Assembly (NCBI GenBank): GCA_002104905.1
Contig: MCFE01000171.1
Location: 79,809-143,808, forward strand
Origin: Basidiobolus meristosporus CBS 931.73
Lineage: Eukaryota; Basidiobolomycota; Basidiobolomycetes; Basidiobolales; Basidiobolaceae
DNA: 64,000 nt
Direction of reading: 5' to 3'
The first letter of the stretch is position 1. Every line of letters begins with the position of its first letter. Position numbers and translations under genes: made by a program. Shown here piece after piece: positions 1-11,829 of this stretch. The notes under the pieces were generated by a model that saw only the letters and a program-made list of their open reading frames with translations, searched no databases and had not been told where the DNA came from.

Positions 1-323
1 TGACGATAGTGACGAATGATGGCCAGAATATAAACAATAAATAGACAGATATGTAGTATATACAAAGTGGTTTTATTTTATGTAGTCTATGGGAAAGAAA
101 GGGTACGCATTGTTTAAACAATTAAGTATTTTGTGGGTATTCTAAGAGATGGATATCTAGGGAGAGGGTTAGGTTGGGTTGGGTTGGGTATTCTATCAAA
201 TTGTCCGAAATCCGTATCAATTTGTTCATTTCTATTTTGGTGGTCGTTATATACATAATGAACCTGCTCTTGAACAGAGAACAACGTTTCGCAACATAGA
301 CCCGATACACGCCGATTCACCCT
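1..323. other. Intergenic edge of window
   Basis: I see no gene here. The stretch holds the 3' flank of the WOPR gene and a short G/T-rich run at 164-189 built from GGTTG units. That run is too short and irregular to call a telomere. Confidence 0.6.
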
Positions 324-1199
324 TTACAAGGTGAGTCCAACGGACAACACGGAGAGCTGTCGACGGTCCTCACTATGGAGTACTCGGTTGATCTGAACAT
401 CCAAGCAAGGGATGTTGAGAGGTGGGAGTGGGCCCCATTGTGGTGGGCTGGGCGATCTCAGGCTCGGAAGCTCATACTCTCGCTGGAGGACAGGACTTGT
501 GGAGCTCAGCGGGCTCAATGAGCGAGGCTTTTCACTGGAGGAGGCGGATCTTGATGGAGCTTGGGAGTGAGTTTGCGAAAGCGGAGTACGCATGTAAGAG
601 GGCTTCTTGGAAAGACTGGGTGGGGTGAAGCTATCTTCGGCGGGCATGGCAAATCCTCCGTTGGGAGAAAACTCTTGAGTCATATCTGGGTACAGCCCCT
701 TGGGGATGGTGATGTGAGCAAACAATGGCTCTCTTGAGGGAGTGCGGAGGTTGCCGGAGGCAACATGGTGCTTGTTGTGGTAAGAAATAAGATGCAAGCG
801 GTGGCCATCAGCAGTAGTATAGCATAAGGATTGCTTGATCAAACCATCAGATTTGTATTGGAAGTGATCAGAGGACTGTTCCGGGTCAGAGCAGTAGCCA
901 TACATGGTAGGGGACTCGCTGACTTTGCCGGATTTGCGCTTGTTCTCTAATTCACGATAGGTAAGGAAGCAACCATGTACACGAGATGGGGACCAAGTAC
1001 GACCATCAGTCCATCTCTTCATACTGGCTTCTTCTTCCTCCCATACATACACCGATCCGGAGCGTAGGCTTCTGCGTTCTTTATCGCTCAATCGTCTTTG
1101 TACCCGACGAAGTTGGCCCAGTCTGCAGGCTTCAAATATTAGAAGTGCATCATGGACATTTTCGATATATCCATAGTAGGTTTCCATCGCTGTCATCAT
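324..1199 (-). CDS. WOPR-domain transcription regulator (Gti1/Pac2 family)
   Basis: A 291-aa single-exon reading frame. Residues 7-83 form the first WOPR half (starting YYGYIENVHDALLIFEACR and containing the conserved VYVWEE and RWTDGRTWSPSR blocks). Residues 115-171 form the second half (YKSDGLIKQSL, then HLISYHNKHH and L-R-T-P-S). The family (Gti1 and Pac2 of fission yeast, Wor1, Ryp1) comprises fungal nuclear DNA-binding regulators of morphological switching and nutrient response. The tail from about 185 to 270 is rich in Ser and Pro, as is usual outside the WOPR region. The start was chosen because the first WOPR block begins only six residues downstream. It is shorter than Wor1 or Ryp1, whose tails are long. 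The target genes cannot be inferred. Confidence 0.93.
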   Translation of the reverse strand: MMTAMETYYGYIENVHDALLIFEACRLGQLRRVQRRLSDKERRSLRSGSVYVWEEEEASMKRWTDGRTWSPSRVHGCFLTYRELENKRKSGKVSESPTMYGYCSDPEQSSDHFQYKSDGLIKQSLCYTTADGHRLHLISYHNKHHVASGNLRTPSREPLFAHITIPKGLYPDMTQEFSPNGGFAMPAEDSFTPPSLSKKPSYMRTPLSQTHSQAPSRSASSSEKPRSLSPLSSTSPVLQREYELPSLRSPSPPQWGPLPPLNIPCLDVQINRVLHSEDRRQLSVLSVGLTL

Positions 1200-3650
1200 C
1201 TATATAATATGTGTTGGTGAAAGAAGGACAGAAGCAATGAAGGTAAGTCGAGGGGAGTAAATGCTTCTATAATAAATAGGCGGGTTCTTCTTGTACGACC
1301 ATCGAGAAAGGTGGCTTTTATATAGCCACCAAGGAACGGTGAAACAATTCTACCTTCGATTTCAGTGTTGTCTGAGACCTACCAATAACATGCGCTCTTC
1401 CGAGTCATCCTGGAAATTGGATTTTCCTGAGAACTTGATTCGAAGCTTTAAGGACCAATTCCAGCGGCAATATATTGCTAAAAAGGTAAATCAGCATGTG
1501 GATTCTTGGCGGCTGTTGGTTACACGCTGCAAGGATTTCTAAGCTTAATTTTATTTGGTTACCCTGGATTTCAGGCTTTGTGCCTTCCTGTGGTAACGAA
1601 TCAAATCTTGTTCGTTCATCCAATGGTCTTATCCCGAGCTGAATCGCATTATTATATAACCGCAATTGATCTCAATCGGGCTGTTTATTGACCAATAGTT
1701 TCGATGATAATTGTGGTTACTCGCGCAGAAGTACCACGGAGAAACCGAAGATATATCAGTACCAGTTTGGCAGCACCTGTGAAACTTTTCTTACTAAATC
1801 TAGAACCTTTTCACCTCTCACTCTAGAAAGGAATTTTCACCTGTGACCATCAATGGTCAGTAAGCTTATATGTGCACCTAAACAAGTATAGATGGAAGCG
1901 TGCTGAGTATACATGATCAGGTTCCCCGACCAAAGAAATGAAAACAGAAGATCAATCAGTACAGATCAAGGTGGTTGCTGCTTAGGTTGCTGCTTCCTAC
2001 TATATTTATCATATCAAAGGGTGCCCTCCCGCCCTAGATGTATCCTTTTTCCCAGATCATTAGATTCCTTAGCTAGTATCTCTACCGAGTTTCCATCCGA
2101 TTCCCCTCCAGTCGGAGAAACGGATGCTTATCTGCGCATTTTTAAATCCATGCCCAGAATGGAAATTTATTCCTATGACAAGATTCAATGTTTCTTCAAT
2201 AATCTCCGCTGCCACATGTTTCACACTGTCCATCCAACATACTGTCATTTGCACTTGAACTTCATATTTCCACCACCTGTTTAATATCAACCCGGCTGCC
2301 AATGTGACCAACATGATCCGGAAAGCTCGCGTTTCGATTAAGCACGCTCAGCTTTATCATCCAGAGAACTTGCTCTTACCTAGGAGCAGCTTGGAATACT
2401 GAACTTTAAATCGGTTAGACCGGGCATGGCTCGCGTCGGATTGTAAGTTATCGTTTATTCAAATGCTGATAAACTCGCATCAATCTCTATCTAAACATCC
2501 TTATATGTCTTGGTGCGTTCGCACCATAGCCCTAAGGAATCGAGATACCCGCTTGATTCCGTGGAAATACCTTTACCAGGAAGATAAGATTTGTTTGGTG
2601 TTACACAAGTTACATAGGTTGAATGTTGACCATATCATGGGGCCTTGATATGTCCTAATTAGGTGATTTTGTCATGAGTTTACAAGCTTAATATTCTCAA
2701 ATCTCTACTGTAAGACGGATGTGAGAAGAATCATCTGTCTTTTTGGTCGTAACAAGCTTTTCTTTCAGGTACGTAGAGCAATACCTTACCGCGGTGTCAA
2801 AATTCCCACCGATTGTTGTATCTTCTCTCTCAACCCCCGGAATTACAAATCTTCTCTCGGGAAGAAGAGCTCCAAACCACACTAACCTCTTATGGGCCCT
2901 TTCCTTCGCCAATAACTTGGGTTGAAACCGAATTTTTGGCCATCCCTGATTGGTGTAAATAATCTTCAGCGGAAGGTCATCACTACTCGGCTCGGGACAG
3001 AAAATTTTTATCATAGCACTTCTAGATGATAAGATATGGCCAACTGGGGGATATCTTGACTTTACTAAGCCTAGACTTTGGCTTTTATTTTCACCCCGAT
3101 CCCGGTATGGCAATTGGTACCGAGGCCGACTTTACCCAAGGATTGCGGCGGGATGATTCCTACTCGTAATGGAAGTTCCCCCTGTTTACGGTTAGCTCGA
3201 AGCGGGAGAGGATATTTTTAAAAGATGTGGCTTGGTGGCTTGGTTAAATATAGACCAAAATAACCATTGATCCAAACAAACTTTGTTAAAAGTAAGCTCA
3301 AGCTGACGATATAACCAGTTGGTGGGCCGCCAAAATCCCTCACTCGCTTTTAAGAAATAATGCTTATTATGAACAAAGTGCTTCGATTTTAATGATCCTT
3401 TGGATGGGTTCGTAAATGTGTGCTCGTCACCACCACAGGTGTATTGCGAGTTAAGGAAACGTGATTAAACTTAAGCTGGATCATTACGACGCTACGGATA
3501 GCAACGGTGACTCATGGTCCCATTTTGTAGATGGATCCTTCTAAATTATATTCCACGAGTGTCACCCAGGATGGCCTACCAGCATGTTCTGAACACTCGC
3601 AAGGTATACTTGACCACAAATTTCTCTGTCAGCCTGGTTAGCTAAAATAG
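1200..3650. other. Intergenic region, no convincing gene
   Basis: About 2.4 kb between the divergent WOPR and PAS genes. Several short ORFs occur on both strands (the longest at 2697-3113, minus, 138 codons). None shows a recognisable domain, repeat or splice pattern. Such a long shared upstream region is common for regulatory genes, so it probably carries the WOPR promoter, but I can point to no specific element. Confidence 0.5.
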
Positions 3651-4616
3651 ATGCGGGAGGTAAACTGCATCTACATTTATGACACCTCGGACGAGGGAAG
3701 AATTCTGTATTGCTCCGAAAGCTCTGTGGACGTAACCGGATACGCCCTGGAGGAGGTCAGGGGGCAATCCGGGTACTCCTTCGTGGAGAGTGCGACCTCT
3801 CAAGTAATCCGAGAGGCTGGCTCAATCATTCGAGACGAGGATAATATGGCAACCGTTATGTACACCAATGTCAAACATAAAGATGGGGGCCTCGTTCCGA
3901 TCGAGGCGGTTACCGGTCGGTGTTACGATATCGTGGTGTCGGTGTTAACAAGGGCCGATAAGGGCGAGCCACAACTGCGAGGTAAGGTTGGTAAAAAATC
4001 AGGTGAAGTGCGCCGTTTAACCTCGCCCCCTATTTGGACAACTAGCGCGACATGCCACTTTGCAAAGAACGTTCACCCAGCAGTGCGATGGCACGATCAC
4101 CACCCAGGTACAGAGTGCGGTTTTCTACCTTTCTTCGTTAAAGCTGGCGGTAACGTACTCATCTTCAAGGAGAGTCCCATCGGGTATCCAAGTGAGAAAG
4201 TCTATGCCAAGCAACCCACGAAACCATCGCCCAATATCAAGCCTATCTATCCAGAGCCAGCGGCATGCATGATCGTAGATCGGTTCACCCGTCGACTGAC
4301 CATACAGTTCGCTACAAAATCCTGCGAATCTTTGCTCGGGGTGAATGCAAAGAAGTGTATTGGGCTGCCTTTTTTGAGCTACATCGATCTCGAGGAGGTT
4401 GACTCGGTGGTGAGCGATCTGGAGACGGCCAAAACCAACAATTCCGTGGCCCAAATCCATTTTTCCTTTCTGTCCCCACAATATCGGCAATCCCTACCTG
4501 TCCGGGCGGCCGTCTTTTGCGCCAACGATGGCATCATCATCAACGTTCGGCTGGCCAAGGATTGCCTGGAGAGGAACGAGAATCTGGTGTTTTTGAAATA
4601 CCTCCAGAAAAATTGA
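3651..4616 (+). CDS. Two-PAS-domain protein, related to the fungal white-collar-like PAS family
   Basis: Residues 1 to about 105 form a PAS domain (IYIYDTSDEGRILYCSES, then VTGYALEEVRGQSGY). The C-terminal 90 residues form a second one (ACMIVDRFTRRLTIQFATKSCE ... DGIIINVRLA). Many early-diverging fungi have multiple proteins of this build, probably sensors or scaffolds. The LOV flavin-binding cysteine motif (NCRFLQ type) is absent, so photoreception is unlikely. The frame is open throughout (321 aa), but two putative introns fit better: 3982-4045 (GTAAGG to CTAG) and 4108-4169 (GTACAG to CAAG). Removing both shifts and restores frame and gives 279 aa, with exon 2 (4046-4107) read in a different frame. 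The 3' end lies 53 bp from the convergent GST gene. The start was chosen just ahead of the first PAS strand. Confidence 0.8.
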   Translation: MREVNCIYIYDTSDEGRILYCSESSVDVTGYALEEVRGQSGYSFVESATSQVIREAGSIIRDEDNMATVMYTNVKHKDGGLVPIEAVTGRCYDIVVSVLTRADKGEPQLRGKVGKKSGEVRRLTSPPIWTTSATCHFAKNVHPAVRWHDHHPGTECGFLPFFVKAGGNVLIFKESPIGYPSEKVYAKQPTKPSPNIKPIYPEPAACMIVDRFTRRLTIQFATKSCESLLGVNAKKCIGLPFLSYIDLEEVDSVVSDLETAKTNNSVAQIHFSFLSPQYRQSLPVRAAVFCANDGIIINVRLAKDCLERNENLVFLKYLQKN

Positions 4617-4669
4617 TGCGTATGTGAATGGTGGGGCAAACTCGGGTTTATTCGATGGGTTGGGGAATA

Positions 4670-5579
4670 TTACAATGTATAAGCATCAAAGTAGCCAATG
4701 GCTCCGTTAGTAAACTTTCTTCTTCTCTCACTCTTCAAGTAGGCAGCAATGCGTGGGCGAAGTTTGAATGCGTGATAGAATTGGTGAAGGTTGGGGTAAA
4801 GCTCCTCCGACAAGGCGTTGGGATCCAACAGTAGGTTGTTGTCGACCATATCGAAGGCGCAGACGTCCGCGTAGGTGAAATCACTTCCGGCGAAGTATCC
4901 GGTGTTTCCGTTTTCTACAAGGAAGTACTCGAGAACCTTCATGTAATGAGGAATGGTCTCTTTGATATATTGATCCTTGAGGCTCTCCTAAACCGGGCAT
5001 GAGTGATGGGATCTTGGTGATTATATCTTTAGGCACTTACGAAATCGGGATTGTAGCAGAGGAAACTGAACTTTTGACGCCATTCATTCTACGTGGAGGG
5101 ACGAAAATGTGAGCGGTTGGCTAAGCCTGAGATGTACTTCGATGGTACTTACGGTGCTTTCGGCGACGATGTCTGCTTGGAGTATCTCCCTTTCGTTCTT
5201 ACCTTCCCCACCTGGAGGCCAGAGTTGGTTAATATGATGGCGCGTGGTTGACCCGACCAGATGCGCTTACCATGCTTGCGAGCCATGTATCTCAGGATGG
5301 CTTTGCTCTGTCTTATTTTGAGGTCTCCATGCCACACGATTGGCAGCTGCTCGAGGGGCTGCAAGGTGGGCTTTAGGGTCCACCAGACCTTTAAAGGATC
5401 TTCGAAGGTTTCGTCGGTATATGTGACTTCCTTCTCTTCTAGGAAGAGACGGAACTCTTCGGCGAGACCTCTGTAGAGAGGGCACGTAAGTAAGAAGGCT
5501 AGTATACCCAACAGAGAGAAGCGGTGACCTACCTGATGGGAAAATACAAGATGCGGTATTCGGCGGACGTGTTAGTCAT
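4670..5579 (-). CDS. Glutathione S-transferase, mu/sigma-like, five exons
   Basis: Exons by splice signals: 5579-5533, 5470-5271, 5211-5153, 5088-5041 and 4987-4670. The introns are 53-64 nt, start GTAGGT, GTAAGC or GTAAGT and end AG. The spliced product is 223 aa, the normal cytosolic GST length. The N-terminal thioredoxin-like half starts YRILYFPIRGLAEEFRLFL, with the expected catalytic Tyr at residue 12, and carries a QSKAILRYMARKHG block matching the glutathione-binding QSNAILRY motif of mu and sigma classes. The all-helical C-terminal half contains FAGSDFTYADVCAFD (the usual N-capping region). The enzyme conjugates glutathione to electrophiles in the cytosol; its substrate is unknown. 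The start is set by the only ATG in frame with exon 1. Confidence 0.92.
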
Positions 5580-5747
5580 GCGGGCGGGTGGGTTGTAAGG
5601 TTAAGGAGTGGAAGTCGTCACCAAACTGTGAAGCTAAAAATGGTCGTGGTGGAGCTATTTGTATTTGGCCAAGTCGGTCCAGGAACTTCCAAATCCATGA
5701 TTTGATCCAGAATGTCCGGGTCGCCGTGGTCCGGTGATATTGGTTAG

Positions 5748-6094
5748 TTATTCTAAAACCAATGGTGACTTACACCAATGCTGTTTGCTATCACACTGTA
5801 TACCCAGTGATTCCCCACTATCACCCCCTCTGTTGCGTTCCCACTCTGCAGGCAGCTGGAATTCAAAATTTTCGTCGTTGAAAAATTTGATTTCCACTGA
5901 GCACGGATGCACTTCCCACTTTCGGCGTTCGTGCGCATTTCTCAGGCTAAATAAGTCAAGTTCCACGTGACACCGAGTGCAGGACTCAAGTAGGAGTGGC
6001 GTATGATACGCTAATATTGAATCATTTAGTGGCACAGAGCATTCATGTAAACAGATAATCTTGCTTTTGGTAACAGGAGCCGAATTCCATTCAA
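5748..6094 (-). CDS. Unrecognised short ORF or exon, Cys-containing
   Basis: The minus frame is open for about 115 codons between the GST start and the kinase end. It reads ...SCTRCHVELDLFSLRNAHERRKWEVHPCS... with a CxxC pair. It has no good ATG at its upstream end (a GTG at 6035 and none earlier in frame), so it may be an internal exon, a gene remnant or chance. The run HPCSVEIKFF looks protein-like, but I do not recognise the family. No clear acceptor or partner exon was found. Confidence 0.3.
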
Positions 6095-6342
6095 ACCTTT
6101 ATTCAAGTGCATGGATGATGTCAAAGTTGAGTGGATTCGATGAAATTGTGGCGGGTGTATTACGTGCGGGGGAGGAGGATGTAAGGAATGCTATGATAGT
6201 GAGGTGTATCTAAATGGTAAGGTACCAGCACCTGACACACTTCTTGCCTCAATATTCTATTTGATGCAAGCTGTGATGGTTTGTGAGTGGGCGGAGTTCA
6301 GAAAGTATTAACAGTAGGTCGATCAAATGTACAGATGTTGGA

Positions 6343-8771
6343 TTATTGTAGGTTTGGGTTGAGCTTGCAGCTACATTGGCTCATTTGGGCCTCAAGGGCG
6401 GCAAGTCGTGCGCGTAGTGCATCATTCTCGTCTTGCAACCGACAAACTTCTTGCTCCAGCTGTGAGTAACGTGGGTCGCTCTGTTGAGAGCAGGAGTAGG
6501 TAGGGGGGAGGAACATGTCGAACTCCAATATTTCGTGTGCAGTGGGCCTCTTGGTGGGGTCTTCCGCCATTAACCAGAGAATCAGTGCTGATTCTTTGGG
6601 CCACTTGGCAAGAAAATCATCGGGGAGCACGCCAATTCGAAGATTTTGCAGCAGTTCAGCTCGTTCCATCAGGGTGGTGAATGGATGATATAGCTCAAAC
6701 AAGATGATTCCCAAGCTGTAAATATCTGCCTTTTGATCATACATCTGCGGAGGATCGGCAAGTTGCTCAGGAGAGGCATAGGTGATGGTGCCAACCTTCG
6801 ATGTGCGAGAGGAGCTGAAGTCACCATAGGAGCCAGGTTTGCGGAAGCTGGGTCGGGAGTCAAGGGCAACGAAGTCCTCCCTTCCCGTGACAAGTCCGAA
6901 ATCCCCAATTCTTGGAATCAGCATGTCTACATTGTGGATTAGAAAATCTGGATCCTCCGATGCATTGCTACAATCCAAGAAGATATTCATTGGCTTGAGA
7001 TCCCGATGAATCATATTCTGATCGTGGATATAGGCAACACCTTGGACGATTCCTCTGAACAGCTGTAGAATTGCCGCGGAGTCGATCACCACTGGAGTCG
7101 CATTCTGTGGATTGCCCATGGCTCGGTTGCGCGCTTCAATGTAATCGTGGAGCGTGCAATGGCATAGCTGCATTTGAATAAATAGGGTCAAATCGGAGCC
7201 TTGCAAGGACGGGGTGCTACCGGTGTTATGTTCCGTTACGATCTCGGGTTCACACACAGAATGCTCAACCGACGGAACAACTTGGGTTTCTTTGCCTAGC
7301 TGTGTGAGACTGTCGCTTGAGCTGTTTGACGTGGAGTTCTCGTCGTGGACAAACTCAACGTAGAGGCTCTGGCTTTCCTCGTCTGGAACCGTCTCCAGAG
7401 TGGAGTCAAACGTATCACTTTGATGGGACAGCGAGTCCGAATTTAGGGATGATCCGTCATCACATTCCTCCTCAAAATCCTCGTCACTTTCGATATCGTA
7501 TATGCCATTGCCGTTCTCGAGCCAAGATCCATAGTATCTAACTACATTTGGATGATCCAGTTTCGAGAGATATTTAATTTCTCGGAACGCTTTCTCGTGT
7601 CTTGTCTTGTCGGACTTGAGTCGGATCTTCTTGATGGCGTATACTGAACCATCCAACTTATTTTGGACCTGATTTTTGTCAGTATTAATGCACTACTCTG
7701 TAGCCCGAAAAGCCTAGTTTTCTTACCTTGAAAACCGTTCCAAAACCTCCTTTGCCCAGTTTGCACACCTCAATGAAGTCAGTTTCATATCGAGAGTTGT
7801 ACAACTCAAGGATATCGGTAAAGCTCATCTTTGCCAGTTTCGAGATCGTTCTTCTAACCGAAGGTGTGTGGTTGCTACTACGAAGAAAATGCCCCATTTA
7901 GCATGGCTGAATCAAGCATGTTCAGCTTATATCTGATACGTACTAGTTGCCAAGTTTCTCATGGAATCCACTGAAGTAGTCACCATTGTCGGTGTTTTTT
8001 TGATTGTTTAAATAGTCTATAGACATCACCCTCCGCAGCTGCTTGGGTTTCAACTCTTGCTGGAAATGCGAAAAAGCACCTTTAGTACTTACTTCCCGAT
8101 AACGCTTTGGGCATGCAAGGTTACCTTCATGGTGGCCATAGCCTGAACTACCAATTGCTTGAAAGTAGTCATGTAAGACGACCGTACGCCGGCCATTTTG
8201 TCAATATATTCTTCGTCGATAAGCTAAAGAAGACGACGATTAAACATTCGATACAATTTCTTGGATAAGATTCTATGGAATACATACGCCCATGCTACTC
8301 AAAGTCTTACATATCATAAAGAAGAGTTTCTGGTTATGCTGAGGTGATTGATCGTAGAGGGTACAAAAGTTCTCCAACAGAGAGACCAGCAAGAGTCTTG
8401 CTTGGCGTCGCTTACTCTCCTCCAGGCGTTTGGAATCCAACACTGCCTCGGGAGAGTAGCTAAAGGCACGACGAACGCCGTTTGTTTTAAGTTTGGGCTC
8501 TAGTGGGGTTGTGGTTTTAGTAAAACGACTAGACAGAGGAGTAGTGACAAGAAATAGGAGAATAGAAGGCACCTGAGGAATTTAAGAGTCTGCTCAGTAG
8601 CTTGCTCTTTGTGTTGGGCTTTATGTGAGGTTTTGGGGGATTATGACAGTTATTTTCTACAAAGTCGGTAAGCATGCTGTCCGAGTCCCAAACGGAATCT
8701 GACCAGTTCATGCTTGCTTCAAAACTGGCGGACTCAACAATGACTTCGGGATTGCTTGAAGACCAGTTCAT
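6343..8771 (-). CDS. eIF2alpha kinase, HRI type, six exons
   Basis: Exons: 8771-8573, 8499-8288, 8223-8125, 8059-7944, 7877-7727 and 7668-6343, giving 700 aa. The introns are 58-73 nt; two have a TACTAA-like branch point and another CTAA. The N-terminal block RLLLVSLLENFCTLYD and the following ICKTLSSMG resemble the HRI N-terminal domain. Kinase landmarks: glycine loop 250-255, VAIK-type Lys 272, HRDLKPMN with Asp 482, DFG with Asp 515 and SPE 558-560. An acidic, Ser-rich insert of about 100 residues (314-413) splits the N-lobe, as in all eIF2alpha kinases. The C-terminus (about 660-692) is a short coiled coil. It should phosphorylate Ser51 of eIF2alpha to lower translation under stress. Regulation by heme cannot be decided from sequence. 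The length is close to the fission yeast HRI kinases. Confidence 0.94.
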
Positions 8772-10616
8772 AGTTGTCGGTACTGCGGAATAGGTAAGGG
8801 GTGGAGGAAAGGAGAATTTACAAGAGTTGATTAACGAGCGGATGGTATTGAATAATTTACAGTTGGCTGAGATGGTATATTTGATATTTTTACTACTTCA
8901 GTTCACCTAGCTAGACCAATGTTTTTTATACAAATATGGCTTGATCATTTGTGACAAGCAATAGTTGCATGGATAGATAATAGACTGGATTGGATATACA
9001 TGAAGTAACACATGACTACCAGATCAATGCTGACTGCGGTCAGAGAATTTCGGTCCCTTCATCAGCAGACCAGATACTCCAACCCAGAACGCAAGATTGG
9101 TGAGAAACCTGCGAAACAATTATCCCAATTTCTCCAATTTCGAGAAAATCACTCAATCCAATTACCCTGAACTTTCAAATCTGGTTGCTCAGTGTGGACC
9201 AGAACAACCTGTGACTGAAATATGCTGAGACCTCCAATCAGCATCCTCATCACGCCTTCACTTGGCAAATCATTCGCCAGTAGGTTTAAGCAATCGACTT
9301 CAGCATTTAGGCAATAATTTATATATATCCAGCGCATAAAAGGAATCCCATCTCGTCGAATCAGCATGTTGGAACTAAGCCTTCGCTAATGCCCACCTTC
9401 GATCTCTTTATTTAGTGAGGCTCCGACTCTGGATCTAATGTTTATGCCAGCAAACGCGAAAGCTCAACAATGCTCAGTTTCTACCTTCTGCTACATACAT
9501 TGTTTCCTTGTACATGGCCTATGTGCTGGTGCCGGTGCTGATGCTGGCCAAGGGCTGATCTAGCCTGGGTGCAATTTTAATTGGCTTCACCCACGTGTAG
9601 ATACAATATAGATATGCCACGACGTCGGTTGGCCAGCGAGAATGGCTATATTTGAGTACATCAGTTGTGTTCATCATTGATTCGTATATAATCGTAAAAT
9701 CCCATTACCTGTTATGTACAGTCCCAAAATACCTCGGTTATGCTGAGCTTGGTGATTGATGCTTTCATAAAACGCCATTTAATATAGGCAGCGAAGTTTA
9801 CCAAACAATTGAATCCACGCGTGAGCCGGCCAGATGCATTCCAACAGTGGCTCACTGCATGTATCAATCCTCCTTGTTGAGGCCGAAATGAAGCGATGTG
9901 AGCATTGTTGCTAATTATAGAAGCATCAATCAGGGGCTTAGTCGCACGGTCCAACATTGGTGAATGCTAGTGTACAATACAGTGTCAGATGAGTGCATCA
10001 ATGATGTGTCCACTAGGGTTAAGAACGAGTTGGTATCAAGCAGATGGGCAACCCAGCAAAGGCGATTCCCACCACCTTGCCAAACGAGTCCATTTCAGAG
10101 TAGTGCTGGTGTGAGTATGCAAGCAATGAAAATCTAGGCTGGATTTGCCACCAGCCGAGTCCTGTACCATCTCTGCCCAATTAGCAAATTTGCCATAGAT
10201 TAAATCCTCGGGTGGCCTTAGTCCATTGAGAGATTGATTTGACTGGGACCTCACTGTGCACTTGACCTCTACCACGTTGATAGCCTGAATAATTCAAACG
10301 ATGCAGTCCTTTCCTTTACGCGAGAAATGACCTTTCCCAAAATAATCTGAGCAGATTTGCCACTTTGTTATGTTTTGTATTTGACAAAGGCTGTGGGGGC
10401 TCTCAGATTTCACATTTGCATTTGAATAGTTGGGCCTCATGCTCAGTGTTGGAACAAATCGGTAACACTATGTCCCATATGATTGTGCACTCACCAGCCT
10501 TTAAAATTCTCTTTGATCTATCACTTTTGCTATAAATGATTTTGCATGTATCAATACCATAAATCCCTGGACCTGGAGCAAGTTGACTACAGAGCCTGTA
10601 GGTACCATGAGAATAC
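8772..10616. other. Intergenic region upstream of the kinase
   Basis: About 1.8 kb without a supportable gene. Short ORFs at 9149-9367, 9712-9957 and 10036-10275 (all minus) show no domain. The stretch lies between the gene island and the first copia LTR, so it marks the edge of the transposon-filled region. Confidence 0.5.
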
Positions 10617-10964
10617 TGTTGTAAGCGTTTTGGAGATATTGGAAGTGAATGGAAGAACGAGTAGATTATGTGGTTTTTACTAAATGATTTATTGAATGTC
10701 AAAGTAGTATGTATAATTTTACATAGTCTTAGCAAAACAATCAGATAAAATAGGTTCAGGAGGGTCCCATGAGCCTGTGTGCAAAGTCCGGAGCTGTTTA
10801 GATAACTTTGAGAAATTTTGTGCTCTGAGTACTTGATACTTCAATGAAAATATTTTAAGTAAATCCCAGCAAGGAATTTGGCCAGAAATCTCTGAGATAT
10901 GTAGACAAACATTCAAGTGACCAAGTTAGGTAGATAGTGAGGCATTATTACAAAACCTACAACA
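10617..10964 (-). repeat. Copia LTR, diverged copy
   Basis: Starts TGTTGTAAGCG and ends CCTACAACA on the plus strand. It aligns along its whole 348 bp with the 349-bp LTRs of Copia-1 and Copia-2, in the orientation of Copia-2, but is clearly older. It is followed directly by the 3' end of a pol gene in the same orientation, so it is the 3' LTR of a broken element. Confidence 0.85.
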
Positions 10965-11308
10965 CTCCCATTTAACTCAGTGCTCATATCAACTATTCCT
11001 GATTGTAATCTAAAATAAACAAATCTGTCTCTGGCTAATGGTTTGTGAATATGCTGGCAATCATTTCATCTGTTGGACAGTACGTTAAGTTTACTAGGCT
11101 ATTCCCTAAAGCTTCCCAGATCAAATGATTTCCAATATTGATGTGCGTAGTTCTAGCATGAAAAGAAGGATTTCTACCTATTTGTTTGCATCCTTGATTG
11201 TCTTAAAATGATATGGTATTGGTTCTTTGACATAGGCATCAATCTTGAAAGAGCTTTCTTAGCCACACTAATTCTTTTGTAACCTCACAGGCTGCCATTT
11301 ACTCTACC
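10965..11308 (-). pseudogene. Copia pol 3'-end relic
   Basis: Matches the last part of the Copia-2 RNase H region (compare 27242-27590), including the AGCTTTCTTAGCCACA block, with many substitutions and stops. It breaks off at 11308, where an unrelated LTR-like repeat begins. Confidence 0.8.
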
Positions 11309-11829
11309 TATTGTGCATCTACATTTAAAACTTAGCCAATTTTACTCCATTAGAAAATCTGGTACCCTAACTGATTTTACCCAACCCAAACATAACTAAT
11401 CCCAGTTATGGTTTATTTTGTCACTTCTCAGAATCTATCATTAGCTGTTGCACCTGACCAATTCTTATGTGGTCATTATGTTATCAACTTATTTGCCAAG
11501 CCTTCCCAGGTGATTAGTCATCTGAGATCTATCCAACAACTTAGCAGTTACCATGACATCAGCTGATTGATGATGCAATTTTCATTTATCTTATGCACAT
11601 ATGATCACCCCAACAAATTTCAATTAGTCCAGTCTCTTGGCACTTACTAATTCAACTTGATCAGAAAAGTATAAATAAAATTTACTAAGCCTTTTGATTT
11701 AGTGTGTGTCTCAACAAAATCAGTATGGTGTCTCAGCAAAGATTAAGAATGCAACAATTCTGTTCTAGTTTCAACCCAAGCCTAGCATATCTAGCACTCT
11801 CAAGAACACCAAGCCTAGCCTGTATAGCA
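11309..11829 (+). repeat. LTR3 repeat, truncated
   Basis: Matches 34168-34673 closely over about 520 bp, including GAAAAGTATAAATAAA (TATA-like) and AGCACTCTCAAGAACACCAA. The second copy continues to a TACAACA end, whereas this one stops where another copia LTR begins at 11830. Read as a solo or broken LTR of a third family. Confidence 0.7.

Noticed and set aside
164-189. Short GGTTG-rich run resembling a telomeric repeat
   Set aside because: Only a few irregular units, and it lies beside a normal gene; no array.
2697-3113. 138-codon minus ORF as a gene
   Set aside because: No domain, no plausible neighbouring exon, and an overlapping plus-strand ORF of similar quality.
8060-8092. A 33-nt intron from the strong GTAAGT donor at 8092 in the kinase gene
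   Set aside because: Too short and it would shift the frame; the GTAACC donor at 8124 gives a 65-nt intron with TACTAA branch point and keeps the frame.
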